A DNA stretch of 64,000 nt from Schizophyllum amplum. Taxonomy: Eukaryota > Basidiomycota > Agaricomycetes > Agaricales > Schizophyllaceae. The position numbers and the translations under genes were made by a program. How positions within the stretch are numbered: the stretch's first letter is position 1; the number at the start of each line of letters is the position of its first letter. The DNA lies in NCBI GenBank assembly GCA_007026445.1, contig VDMD01000001.1:1302001-1366000 (forward strand), in the 5' to 3' direction. Positions 23,533 through 33,937 of this stretch are shown piece after piece. Below the pieces are notes generated by a model. The model was not told the DNA's origin and searched no databases. It saw nothing but the letters and a program-made list of their open reading frames with translations.

Positions 23533-24365
23533 GCGGATGAGTGGCGGGAAGGCAAGTGCGGAACAGGCATGGCTAACTTGACCCAGCTCGACTAAGCGTT
23601 TGGTGGCTACCCTGGAAGCGCGGGGATTAGGCGGACTGGAGGGATTTACCAGAGGACTGGATGGAATTACCATGCGTCTCGTCTGCAATTGGCAAACTCG
23701 CCGCTGACACCATGTAGGAAATCGCCCGTCTATGAGGGTTTCCAGGCGACCAGGTAGACAGGCGCCTACCGAGCGCAAACGATCATTTTGCAAAGTACGT
23801 TTCTCGCTGCAATGTACTTTCTGGCTATTAATCATACTATTGACGAGGCCTTCTCGTACACTTCTTTTGTCATCTCACCCTAATAAACGGTGAGCTCTTA
23901 ACATTGTGTATGTCAAAGAGAAGGGCGGGCCGAGTATGCAACGCGCCCCGCGGGGGTTTGTGCTCTGTACGCGCATCATTGCTGGTTAATCGATTGTGTG
24001 GCTCTAAGATGCTTCCTCGCGCCGATTGGCTCATGAGAGAGACTTGCATGCTTTTGTAGTCGTTTACGACACGATAGCCCATCTGCGTGGGAGAAGTCTT
24101 CGTCGATCCAGCAGAACGGCTGCGGGCATCGCGGTACTTCCCGGACTCGCTTTCTGGACTATCCCCCTGCGAATGCACCGCGGGGACGTACGCCTTTTCG
24201 AGTACGACCCTTGTTGAGTTCGAAGCGTGAGCGGGCTGTATGCTAACGGGGATACACAAGGGCGGACGCCGCATGAGGCACGCATGTAATGCTTATGGCA
24301 CGTCTCGATCACAACAAGAGATCTGCCAACTCGATCTCTACATTCAAGGACGAACTTTTTTAGAG

Positions 24366-24372
24366 TGTATAA
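24366..24372 (+). promoter_or_regulatory. TATA box without an identifiable gene
   Basis: GTATAAAG followed by 60 bp of CT-rich sequence resembles a strong core promoter, but downstream frames are short (longest 62 codons). Could start a noncoding RNA or a spliced small protein. Confidence 0.3.
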
Positions 24373-25142
24373 AGCTCCGGACGCCGCCATTCTCTTTCCC
24401 CCATCTTCCGTCCTACTTCCTGTCGTCGCTGACAAGCGCACCTCGCTTTCCCTTTCCGCCTGTGGCTTCGCCGCACTCCGACCCGCCTCCTCCTCTGCCA
24501 TCGCTGCCAGCGGCTTTGTGGCGCTCCGGAGAGAGCACAAGGCGCACGACTAGATCTCCGCAAAAAAGCACTGCTCACGCTTCATTCAACCTTATTCAGA
24601 GCCGCCTACTGCAGTAGGCCCAACCCGTACGGCGTCCCCACCCTCCCCCATCTTCACGGAAGCTTTTTCACTCCCTTGATGCTCCCGATCCTCCTCGGCT
24701 GGCTCTCTTCCGTTCCATGGTATTGTGCGACATGGCTTGATTGCTGGGCTGTTGCACGGCCGTCGTCTGGAGCACATACCATGGGAATGGAAGAAGCCTG
24801 CCCAGTTGGATGCGGCTGCCTAGAGTAGTGAGAGTGATCAACCCTCAGTCCACCCCTCCATCCCGACTCGCACCACCGTGTCGCGCCATCAAGGACTTTC
24901 CACGCTCTAGGGCTTGCCAACGCTGCGCCACGACGGCGCCACTCACTGACACCTGCCCGATATCGGACTTGGTCTGTATTTTATGCGATCTTTCACCGCT
25001 CCATTTCTTTGTAGCTCACTAGTAGACCTAGCATACTGTACACTACTCATCCCGACGTCCTGGATCTAGTTTCTTGCAATTTGTGTACCGTCGGACGGCC
25101 AGCAGGCAAACGCGTGTGCATCGTGCGGCGCTGACCTTTGCT

Positions 25143-25192
25143 TGCTTCCGTGAAGGAAAATTAACGGAAGCATCTGGAGGATCTGCTTCCGT
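25143..25192. repeat. Three copies of TGCTTCCGT in 50 bp
   Basis: TGCTTCCGT at 25143-25151, its complement ACGGAAGCA at 25164-25172, and TGCTTCCGT again at 25184-25192. Lies about 215 bp beyond the 3' end of the dehydrogenase gene. The same 9-mer forms the hairpin at 9952-9973. Confidence 0.7.
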
Positions 25193-25407
25193 CAACAAAG
25201 GCTGCCATATCAGTACTTCAGTATCGATCATTCATTTCACGCCGACAGCAACTGTCACGCTTGTCTCGAATCTTGGTGCAAGAAGTATGAGTACATAATC
25301 GAACACAACGCGCGTCGCAGCGATGCGCGCTCAAGGCGTATCATGGGCGCGTCGTCGCTGACAGGAAACCAGGGTCGGCAGTATCGCCGGCTGTATTCCT
25401 CCCCAAA

Positions 25408-26878
25408 TTATACCCACCTGCCGGGCATGACGGGGTGGGAAGACGACAAGCCTCCGTCGACTGCCCAATTCTGTCCGTTGACGTAACTGGCTTCGTCTAG
25501 GCCCAAGAATCAGTCAGCTAACTGGAAACGGTGGAGATGCTTACCAGACGCGAGGAAAAGAGCAACGTTCGCGATTTCTACAATATAAGGGGACAGTCAG
25601 AATAATGCGGCACTCAAAGCATAGACATACCTTCGGGAACACCGAAACGACCAGCAGGGTTGAGCTGTCCCAGTTTCCCGAGGGAGCCACGTGAGTGCGC
25701 GTAGTCGAACTGGTCTTCAGTCATCCCTGTCTGGATGAGGCCCGGACAGATACTGTTGACACGGATGTCCGTCGCTCGCAGCTGGTAGGGAGCGGTTTTG
25801 GCCATGCTGTTGACGCTGCGAGAGTGCTTCAGTTACACGCGATATAAGTCTTTTGAACAGCGTACGCCGCCTTGCTGGCACTGTCTGTACGGCGTCGTCA
25901 ATGCACGTTGCTTCTCAAACACGACATCACCTACAGTCCAGGGTACCGGCACCAGAGCGAAGTCCGGCGACTGAGGTTAAACTTGAGCGAGAGAATACAA
26001 GCGACATGACAGATGGATGGTACCAGAGGCGGTAAGAATGATACTGCCACCGCTGTACTCTTTGCCTGATGAAGCGTTTGTCTTGAGCATCGCCTCCGAG
26101 CCATGCCGGACTGCCAAGAAGCACCTGAAGCCGAATTCAATATGTTTTTATGCACATAATGATCGAGGCAATACTCACGAGAGGATATTGATCTTCATGG
26201 ATTTCTCGACAGTCTCAACATCTGTTGTCTGCAGGGAATCGCGGGAGGCCCATCCGGCCTGAATACATGAGCAAGAGTTGACGATGGCAGTCGGCAGAAA
26301 GCGCTTACATTCGCGAAGAAGACGTCGAGTTGACCCTCCTCTTGAATTGCCTGGTCACAAAGACCCTTGATAGCGGTCTCATCAGACGCGTCCGCCTGAA
26401 TCGTAGTTACCTATGTGAGTCAAGGTTAGCAGGGGACTGCAGGACTTTATTTAGGGACAAAAGCCCGCCTTGACGTCCGGATACTTCTTCTCGATGGTGG
26501 ACTTGAGATCCGGAAGGTTGGCGCCGTCGAAATCGAGTAGATATAGATGCCGCGCTCCTGCCGTTGTGGAAAATGTTAGCGAGCCATAGCTTGGCGAGTA
26601 TTGTCGCGCATGCCTTCATGCGCGAAGCGAAGGGCACTCGTGCGTCTGCGCACGGTCGTCAGCGGTGATCTTGTTCAGTGACGCGAATGCACACACCCAA
26701 TCCCCTTCAAGGATCCCACTCCGGTAACAATGCACACCTTTCCCTTGAGCCTCGTTCCACGAGGTTCATTTTCCAGATGCGACTGTATCTTCTGGATACG
26801 CGCGACGGTGCGCTTATAGCTGTCCTCATTGACGCCTGTCTTGGGGGCAGAGACTGTCTTGCCGTACGTGTAGGACAT
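25408..26878 (-). CDS. Short-chain dehydrogenase/reductase (classical SDR)
   Basis: Minus strand, about ten exons. It starts MSYTYGKTVSAPKTG. The NAD(P) fold opens with GKVCIVTGVGSLKGIG (TGxGSxxGIG). The protein then shows LYLLDFDGANL with the Asp after beta-2 that favours NAD(H), VFFANAG (NAG motif) and the catalytic Ser in SIILTASVAG. The catalytic Tyr/Lys are in YSASKAA, split over two introns. Next come RVNSICPGLIQTGMTEDQF and NGQNWAVDGGLSSSHPVMPGRWV at the C-terminus. Cytosolic oxidoreductase of unknown substrate. Divergent from CCT6 with 336 bp between starts. Family firm. Confidence 0.87.
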
Positions 26879-27214
26879 GGTAGCGGGAGGAAAGCAAGAG
26901 AGCCGGTATTCGTGCTGATATCGGCCCCCATGACCCCGCCCCCGGTTCACGAATTGCCGTTCTCCGGGGTTGTGGTCTGGTTGTGGTCAAGTTTGCAACA
27001 ACACGCAGAGAAGCCAAGATGCAAGCGGTATATTCACGAGCTGATACTTCAAAGTCCCCGGAAGACTGCTGCCCGAGCCTTGCCCTGCACAGTATTTGAC
27101 ATCGCGGGGGAGGAAGAGCGCTCAGCGCGTCGAGGCGCTTGGACCACCCAAATCAGGTCGACGCGCACGCGTCGATTTTTGGAAGCGCCGCCCATCTCTC
27201 CTCGAGCGCCAGCG
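26879..27214. promoter_or_regulatory. Shared upstream region of SDR and CCT6 with a palindrome
   Basis: Contains TCGACGCG-CA-CGCGTCGA at 27158-27175 (8-bp arms, includes ACGCGT), 40 bp before the CCT6 start codon. Confidence 0.45.
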
Positions 27215-29233
27215 ATGTCTTCCAGCATAGAGCTCATAAATCCGAAGGCGGAGAGTGTCCGCAGGGCGGCGGCCCTCCAGGTACGAACTACGGCCTTATA
27301 AGCGCGGCGCAAACGCTTAAGATTTGCACAGGTGAACACTACAGGCGCGATGGGTCTCGCGAACGTCGTGAAAGGCAATCTTGGTGCGTGCAGCGCGTCC
27401 AACAGGTATAGCTTGCGACTGAGGAGGCCATATTCTCGCCAGGACCGCGCGGAACCCTGAAAATGCTGGTGGATGGCGCAGGGCAGATTAAAATGACCAA
27501 GGATGGCAAGGTCCTGTTATCCGAGATGCAGATCCAGAACCCAACGGCTGCAATGATCGCGCGTACCGCGGTCGCACAAGACGACCAGGTCGGTGACGGC
27601 ACAACCTCTGTTGTTTTGCTCGTCGGGGAGCTGCTGAAGCAAGCCGATCGATACATCTCGGAGGGTGTGCACCCCACAGTCATCGCAGAGGGCTTCGATC
27701 TCGCCAAGAAGGAGGCTTTGAAGGTGTGCGACACGCATACTCTCTGGTGCATTGGTTGATGTCTGCTCGTAGTTCTTGGACACCTTCAAGCAACCTTCCA
27801 AGGTTGACCGCGCGACGTTGGTCAATGTCGCAAACACGTCGCTCGCGACCAAGGTCAACAGTGCCATGGCCAAGCACTTGTCCTCAGCGGTTGTCGATGC
27901 CGTTCTCGCAATTCGCCGTCCCCCCCCTGCCGCAGGTGCGGTCATCACTTCCTCTCGGGCTCGCAAATGCTGACCCCTGGCCAGATGCGAAAGATCAATG
28001 GAGAGAGCCCATCGACCTGCACATGATAGAGATCATGAAGATGCAGCACCGAACAGCATCAGAGACGCAGCTTGTGCGCGGTCTCGTTCTTGATCACGGT
28101 GCCCGCCATCCCGACATGCCAAAACGCGTTGAGAACGCCTTCATCTTGATCCTCAATGTCAGCCTCGAATACGAAAAGACGTGTGTGGATTTCCCTTCTC
28201 TTGTCGTCTGCGCCTTCTCAAATTCCGTAGCGAGGTCAACTCCGGTTTCTTCTACTCATCCGCAGAGCAGCGGGAGAAGCTGGTCGAGTCGGAACGACGC
28301 GCTGTGGACTCTAAGGTCCGCAAGATCGTGGAGCTCAAGAACCTTGTCTGCGACCAGGCAGTGGACAGCAAGGAAAAGCGGAAGAATTTTGTCATCATTA
28401 ACCAGAAGGGCATCGACCCGATGAGTCTGGACATCCTCGCCAAGAATGGCATCTTCGCTTTGCGTCGCGCCAAGAGGCGCAACATGGAGCGGTATGGATC
28501 AACGTTCGCATATCTCCTTCACTACTCATGCATCTCGATAGCCTGCAGCTCATATGTGGCGGCGAGGCCCAGAACTCCTTGGACGACCTATCACCTTCTG
28601 TGCTCGGTTGGGCGGGTCTTGTCTATGAGCACACGCTCGGCGAGGAGAAGTACACTTTCCTGGAGGAGGTCAAGGACCCCAAATCCGTTACGCTTCTCAT
28701 AAAGGGTCCCAACGCGCACACGATTCAGCAGATCCAGGATGCGCTTCGCGATGGACTGCGCGCGGTGAAGAACGCGATCGAGGACGCCGCGCTCATCCCA
28801 GGAGCAGGCGCCTTCGAGGTCTCTTGCGCAGCCCACCTCTCGGGGACGGTCAAGCGCAGCGCAAAGGGCCGCGTCAAGATGGGCGTGCAGGCGTTTGCGG
28901 ATGCGCTGCTGATCATTCCGAAGACGCTTGCGCAGAATGGCGGCTTCGACGTCCAAGATGTAGTTGTAGCGTTGCAGGACGAGCAGGCGGAGGGCAACAC
29001 AGTCGGAATTGATCTCGAGTCTGGCGAGCCGTTCGACCCCACGGTCGAAGGTATCTGGGACAACTACAGGGTGAAGAGGCAGATGTTGCACTCATGGTAC
29101 GCGCTCGTCTCCTCGTTGCTACGGCACTAACGACATTCCTTATAGCTCTGTCATCGCGGTCAACCTTCTTTCGACCGACGAGATCTTGCGCGCTGGTAGG
29201 AGTTCGCTGAAGTCTGAGGGCCCTGGCCCATAG
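27215..29233 (+). CDS. CCT6: T-complex chaperonin (TRiC/CCT) zeta subunit
   Basis: Starts [22 protein letters not shown]. Group II chaperonin motifs: [29 protein letters not shown], the ATP site [111 protein letters not shown] and NAGF-like [10 protein letters not shown]. It ends [10 protein letters not shown]. The combination KMLVDGAG / [12 protein letters not shown] / KGIDPMSLD marks the zeta subunit (Cct6). Part of the 16-mer ring that folds actin and tubulin. Interrupted by several short introns; the donor/acceptor near 27927-27985 was not resolved exactly. Confidence 0.93.
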
Positions 29234-29800
29234 AAAACAAATGTATCACAGTTCACGTTCAGTGCTTGCGATGACCATATGCGTCTTTTTCTGATCAATT
29301 CGTGCCTTCCGCGGGAGCCATCATAGTCATACGAGCTGGTGCGAGATGTGGCGAATGACCGGCGGTTCAGAAGTGACTCGTAAGAAAGAAGAGCGAAGGA
29401 GCGAGCCGAGATGCGATGCTGGCAGTGAGTTGGCCAGTTTTCTATCATCTTCCGCACTCACAAGCCCATCCTTCTGCACTGCCAGTGCCAAGACCAGTGC
29501 CACCGATAGCCAGGCGGATCGCGGCAGCGCAGCCCTTTGCACCGACCGTTGAATATTGAATTCTTGTCAAAGATCTTTGTCTGGCTGAATGTTCGGCACG
29601 CGTGCCGTGCGTGCTGGTCACGTGCGGGACCACTTCTCGGCGGCCTCGGTGGTCTTTTTTATTTGACACGTTCGACTTTCGCGTTGAGTTTACGCACTTT
29701 TCTTTGCGTGCTCTAGCCCCAAAGACAGTTGCGCGAACAGTATAAGAAAGAAGGCAGACGAAATGAAGATGTACACACCTATCCTCACCCCTCTAACGCC
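29234..29800. other. Intergenic CCT6 to RTA1-like gene
   Basis: No gene supported. TATAAG at 29741-29746 is a likely core promoter for the next gene, 55 bp before its ATG. Confidence 0.5.
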
Positions 29801-31274
29801 ATGAGCCCCCTCGGAATAGTCTCACTCTACAGCATCCTCGTATGTCTTCTATGCGCTGCAGCTCCTGTATACGTGAGTATGCCGCTAGACGTTCGAAAGA
29901 TCGGTCATTGAACTGGCTTGTAGGCTCAAGACGACGGAGGAGATCGAATTCTTGTGTGTGTATCATGTCCCTTCCAGTACAGCGGTAGCAAGGCTTACAA
30001 TTTCACAGGGCTGGCTTCGTCCCTAAAGTGTGGCCCGCTGTCCTGTGTGCCGTGCTCTATGGACTTTCGGGTACACTGCACTGGATCCGTATGTCAACCA
30101 CTTCTCGTGAGGCATACGCTACTAACGGAGCGAGCAACAGATTATTTCCGGACAGGTCGGCCGCGTTATATGCTGACGCTGACGATCAGCATGTACGGTG
30201 CGTCCTCCCCTCCCTCTTTGATGTATCTCCACCAATCGTTCATACAGCCATGGTGGTCGGCTTTGTCTTTCGCGTCATATACAGTCAGGGCGACAACATA
30301 TACTCTGTCCCGTGGTATGCTCTGCAGGCCTTGGTGCATTCTTTCCCTCACTCCTCATAACCCTACTTACTCCTCCTTGCAGTTCATACTGCTTGCTGTA
30401 TGTCACACGCCCTACGAGACCAGGACAACGCTGAACATGTTTCCAGCCTTGCGCCTTCCTTGCAACGGACTATGTGATTCTCTCTCGACTGTCTGAGAGC
30501 CTTGGCGACGAGATTGCGAAGGACTGCCTTTTCATTCGATCTTCTATCATCGTCAAACTCTTCGTCTGGAGTGATGTTATCACCTTCTTTGTTCAGGCAG
30601 CCGGCTCGGCCCTGACCGCCACTGACGACATGGAGCACGTTGGCAGTATTGTAAGCCATTGGCCAACTTTGCGTTGGACGGGCGCTCATGTACATTCGCA
30701 GGTCGCCATGGTCGGTCTCATCTTCCAGATTGTGTCCTTTGCTTTCTTCGCTCTGCTGTTGTTTCGCTTTGGATGGAGGGCGTAAGTCGGCTTTCTTCTC
30801 AAACAGTCGTAAGTAACGGCGTTGACATCCTACTCATAGCCGCTCGCACCATCCTGCTATCTGGAACATCGGCGGTGGCGAGTCGGGCTGGCGCATTCTC
30901 GGGCCCTTCAAGGTCTCGCCGTTCTACGACTGGCGCGTTCTATGGAGCTTCATGTGCTTCACTACTATCCTCATTAGCATGCGTTGCGTCTTCCGTATCA
31001 TTGAGTACGAGCAGGGGTACGTCTCTTTCTATATCTTCGCATGAGGCATATCTAACAGCGGCCTAGGTACCGTGGCTACCTGATTCTTCATGAGGGCTAC
31101 TTCTACATTCTAGATTCCCTGCCGCTCTGGGTGTCCATGACGTTGTACGCCGTGCTTTGGCCTACTCGCCTGCAGCCCGTGTCATCGACGGAACCGAGCT
31201 CGATGCCATACGCCATGCGTCCGATCAACGACGAGGGCAAGGCTCACATTCAGTCGTCCCGTAGCGTTGTATAG
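29801..31274 (+). CDS. RTA1-like seven-helix membrane protein
   Basis: About ten exons. An N-terminal hydrophobic leader (MSPLGIVSLYSILVCLLCAAAP) may be a signal peptide; helices follow at FVPKVWPAVLCAVLYGLSG, AMVVGFVFRVIYS, FLATDYVIL, VKLFVWSDVITFFVQAAGSAL (with Asp as in the family), IVAMVGLIFQIVSFAFFALLLF, WRVLWSFMCFTTILISMRCVFRIIEYEQGYRGYLILHEGYFYILDSLPLWVSMTLYAVLWP. The last part is the RTA1 signature (R..FR.IEY..G..GY...HE..FY..D..P). Fungal RTA1/RTM1/lipid-translocating exporter proteins act at the plasma membrane in resistance to azoles, long-chain bases or other stress. The C-terminus is a short hydrophilic tail ending SSRSVV. Substrate unknown. Confidence 0.85.
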
Positions 31275-31910
31275 ACGAGGATGGTCAACCTTTTCGGACC
31301 TCGCTATCACGGACAATCGCTTCCTTCGATACGGACGATCACGACCACTGGTGTAGTATCATGTACATTTACGCTTGCTTGCACTCTTCTCAGGCCCTTT
31401 ACTAAATTTACTTGTAAGCACCGGATGGTAGGATGCTTTACAATGGACACCAGCTATTCAGTGTCACTGTACATGTACAGGCATGTTCTATCAGACGCGA
31501 TAGTACTCGCGTCTGCAGTTGATCGAACATTCACGAATTGTTGCAACCTTGATCTCTACGTATGGCCTCAGCCCGACGAGGGTTACAAGCTGTGGGCTAG
31601 TCAGCACAGCCTGACTCGTCAGCGCGGCCAGAAATTGACGTGACACTGAATAGACCTTTCGGACACGCTTAGCTCTTTAATTCCAGATACGCAATGATCG
31701 TCTTCGAGGCTCATACATCATGAGCTCACGACTCGAAAGCCAGCTGGTTCAACGCAAGTTCAACGTGTCACTAGCTTCACAACTTTGCCACAGTGCGACT
31801 CGACTGTCGACAACACTGACGAAGAAACTTATATCACGGGACCATGCATCTTTCTATGTAGTCTAGTTCACAATATCCAGATATAAATTACCGACATGCA
31901 TGTACAAAGC
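31275..31910. other. Intergenic between convergent RTA1-like and CTH genes
   Basis: No gene supported; two 3' flanks. Confidence 0.6.
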
Positions 31911-33363
31911 CTAGAGATCGCTACAAGCAGCTGCCAGCGCGCTCTCGATATCTTCCACCAGATCCTCCGTCTCCTCCACACCAACGCTCAGACGGATGAA
32001 GTTGTCCGAGATTCCAAGCGCTGTCCGCTCCTCAGCAGGGATGCTCCCGTGCGTCATGAGCGCAGGGTGCTCCGCAAGGGACTCGACCCCGCCTAAGCTC
32101 TCCGCGAGCGTGAAAAGCTTCGAGCTGGTGAGGAACTTGTCCGCCTCCTGCTGACCTCCTCGGATGCGGAAGGAGATCATGCCGCCGTACGGGAAGCCGT
32201 CCTCCGTGCGGTTCGCGTCCACAAAAGCACGGGCGTGTGGCGCGAGCCCGCTATACGCGAGCTCGTTCCGCGGATGACTGGCTAGTCCGGGGTAGATGAC
32301 ATCCTCGACATGGGGAGAGCACTTGAGGGCGCGGGCGACCGCCAGGGCGTTTACCCCGTGCGCCTTCATGCGCAGATGTAGCGTCTTCGCGCCGCGCTGG
32401 GCGAGCCAGCAGTCGTACGCACTCGGTACAGCGCCGATCGCATTCTGGAGGAAGCGCAGGCGATCCGCCAGGTGAGCGTGGCGGGTGCTTGCGGGGAGGA
32501 CGAGGCAGCCCATCACGACGTCCGAATGGCCGTTGATATACTTCGTGATGCTGTGCATAACAACATCGGCGCCGAGAAGAAGGGGAGCCTGGTAGAAGGG
32601 TGAGAGGAAGGTGTTGTCGACAAGGACTATGGGGTTGGCGGGATGGGCGTGGGCCACAGAGGCCACACGGGCGATATCTACGAGGCGAAGAGTGGGGTTG
32701 GTAGGCGTTTCGATCCAGATGAGCTACAGAGCACAACATGAGCTTCTGCGTGCAAGCTGGTGCCGCACGCATACCTTCGTTTTATCCTGAATAGCTGCAG
32801 TAATGGCGTCGTCGTCGGCAGTTTCAAGGTCGATGAAGGTAGTCTCCAGGCCCTGGTTCTCCGATGCGACACGCTTCATGTAGCGGAAGGTACCGCCATA
32901 AACGTCGTTCACACTGACGATGTGCGCGTTTGGTCCGAGTGACGACATGACAGTCGCCGTTGTCGCGGAGCCCGAAGACAGCGCTATGGCTTGATCGCCA
33001 CCTGCCTCTAGGGACGCCAGGGTGGCTTCCAAGGCGTTTCTGTTAGGATTCCCAGAGCGCGAGTACTCGAACCCCTGCAGCTCGTCAACGACTCCGCACT
33101 GCAGATAGACATTGCTAGGTGCGTACCTTGTGAACACCGATACCATGCTGCTTATAGGTAGTCGAAAGCGATATAGGCGGGATCACCGCGCCGGTCTCCT
33201 CGCTGGCATCTGAGCCAACATGGATCGCTCGCGTCCCAAAACCTAGTAGCGGGGCAATACGCTTGTGAATGTCGTTTGAGTGCGCGGCAGAGGTATGGGC
33301 GTCACTGTGGCTGCCATTGGCGTGGGCGCCGTTCGCGCGGGAGCCATTTGCGATGGGAGTCAT
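31911..33363 (-). CDS. CYS3: Cystathionine gamma-lyase (PLP-dependent transsulfuration enzyme)
   Basis: Three exons on the minus strand. After an Ala/Asn/Gly/His-rich N-terminus (NGSRANGAHANGSHSDAHT) come GFGTRAIHVGSDASEETGAVIPPISLSTTY, FEYSRSGNPNRNALEATLASLEGG-like region, ALSSGSATTATVMSSL, VNDVYGGTFRYM, WIETPTNPTL, VDNTFLSPFYQAPLLLGADVVMHSITKYINGHSDV (PLP Lys in SITKYINGHSD), and SLAEHPALMTHGSIP, GVEETEDLVEDIESAL at the C-terminus. Converts cystathionine to cysteine. The family also holds cystathionine gamma-synthase and beta-lyase; the tail ALMTHGSIP and GVEETEDLVEDIE fit gamma-lyase best. Cytosolic. Confidence 0.88.
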
Positions 33364-33937
33364 GATGTCTAAGGAGGTGGAAGTAGAGACCAAGGAATGA
33401 AGACCCCCTTTATAACGGACGCTTTCATGAGTCGCTTGCGCTAATGAGTAAGTCGCAGACAACTTGGCCGTGTTATGACGAAAAGTTGCGCGATCTCAGA
33501 GCCTCGTGTATCTCTGGTCAGTGATCCGGCCGGAGGTCTCCCATAGACTCTACGGAGGCTCTAAGTACGGTCAGCTGTTCAAAGCATATTCAACATCGAC
33601 GATGATTACATGTAAACGAGTATAGCGTAGACTGCGTAGTCGACAGCGATAACTTACAGCGTATGCAGAAGCGAGGAGTAGGGTCCATATCAACATGCAG
33701 CAGGGACGGTAGCATGAAAGAGGGAGTATGGTGAAAAATAGCACCTAGCGCGGCCTGGTCCAATTCTGGTCCTCAACACCGCTCTCCAATATAATCGTAC
33801 GTGCGTACGTGGGCCGGAGGGGCTTGGCGGGCGTGAGACAAAGCAAGAGTTACGCATACCAGCGGAAGGATGACATGCTGTGCTCGCCAGCAGTGAGCAC
33901 GAACAGTTGGCATGCCACCGGGCGCGGACGGCCAGCG
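33364..33937. other. Intergenic between CTH (5' end) and Set9 (3' end)
   Basis: No gene supported. Includes the CTH promoter on its left part. Confidence 0.55.

Larger units (their letters stand above)
21921..25407. other. Gene-poor stretch of about 3.5 kb
   Basis: The largest gap in the window. Short frames lack sustained coding character. Pieces that look protein-like but cannot be built into a gene are: on the plus strand near 22525-22662 an exon-like pair reading ELRAAFQDPSLKWRLRR..IEATETV then stop; on the minus strand 23272-23532 reading SPEVAFPLALPLNDRPGTP.. to GGVHP. A TATA-type start lies at 24367. This may be relic genes, a noncoding transcript or regulatory DNA. No terminal repeats or transposase motifs were seen. 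Confidence 0.45.

Noticed and set aside
19503..26878. P450, dehydrogenase and RTA1-like genes as a biosynthetic cluster
   Set aside because: Separated by 3.5 kb of gene-poor DNA and by CCT6; no core synthase, prenyltransferase or pathway regulator nearby.
29763..29804. Upstream ORF of 13 codons overlapping the RTA1-like start codon as ATGA
   Set aside because: A TATAAG box at 29741 would place transcription start downstream of the uORF ATG, so it is probably not in the mRNA. Transcript mapping would decide.
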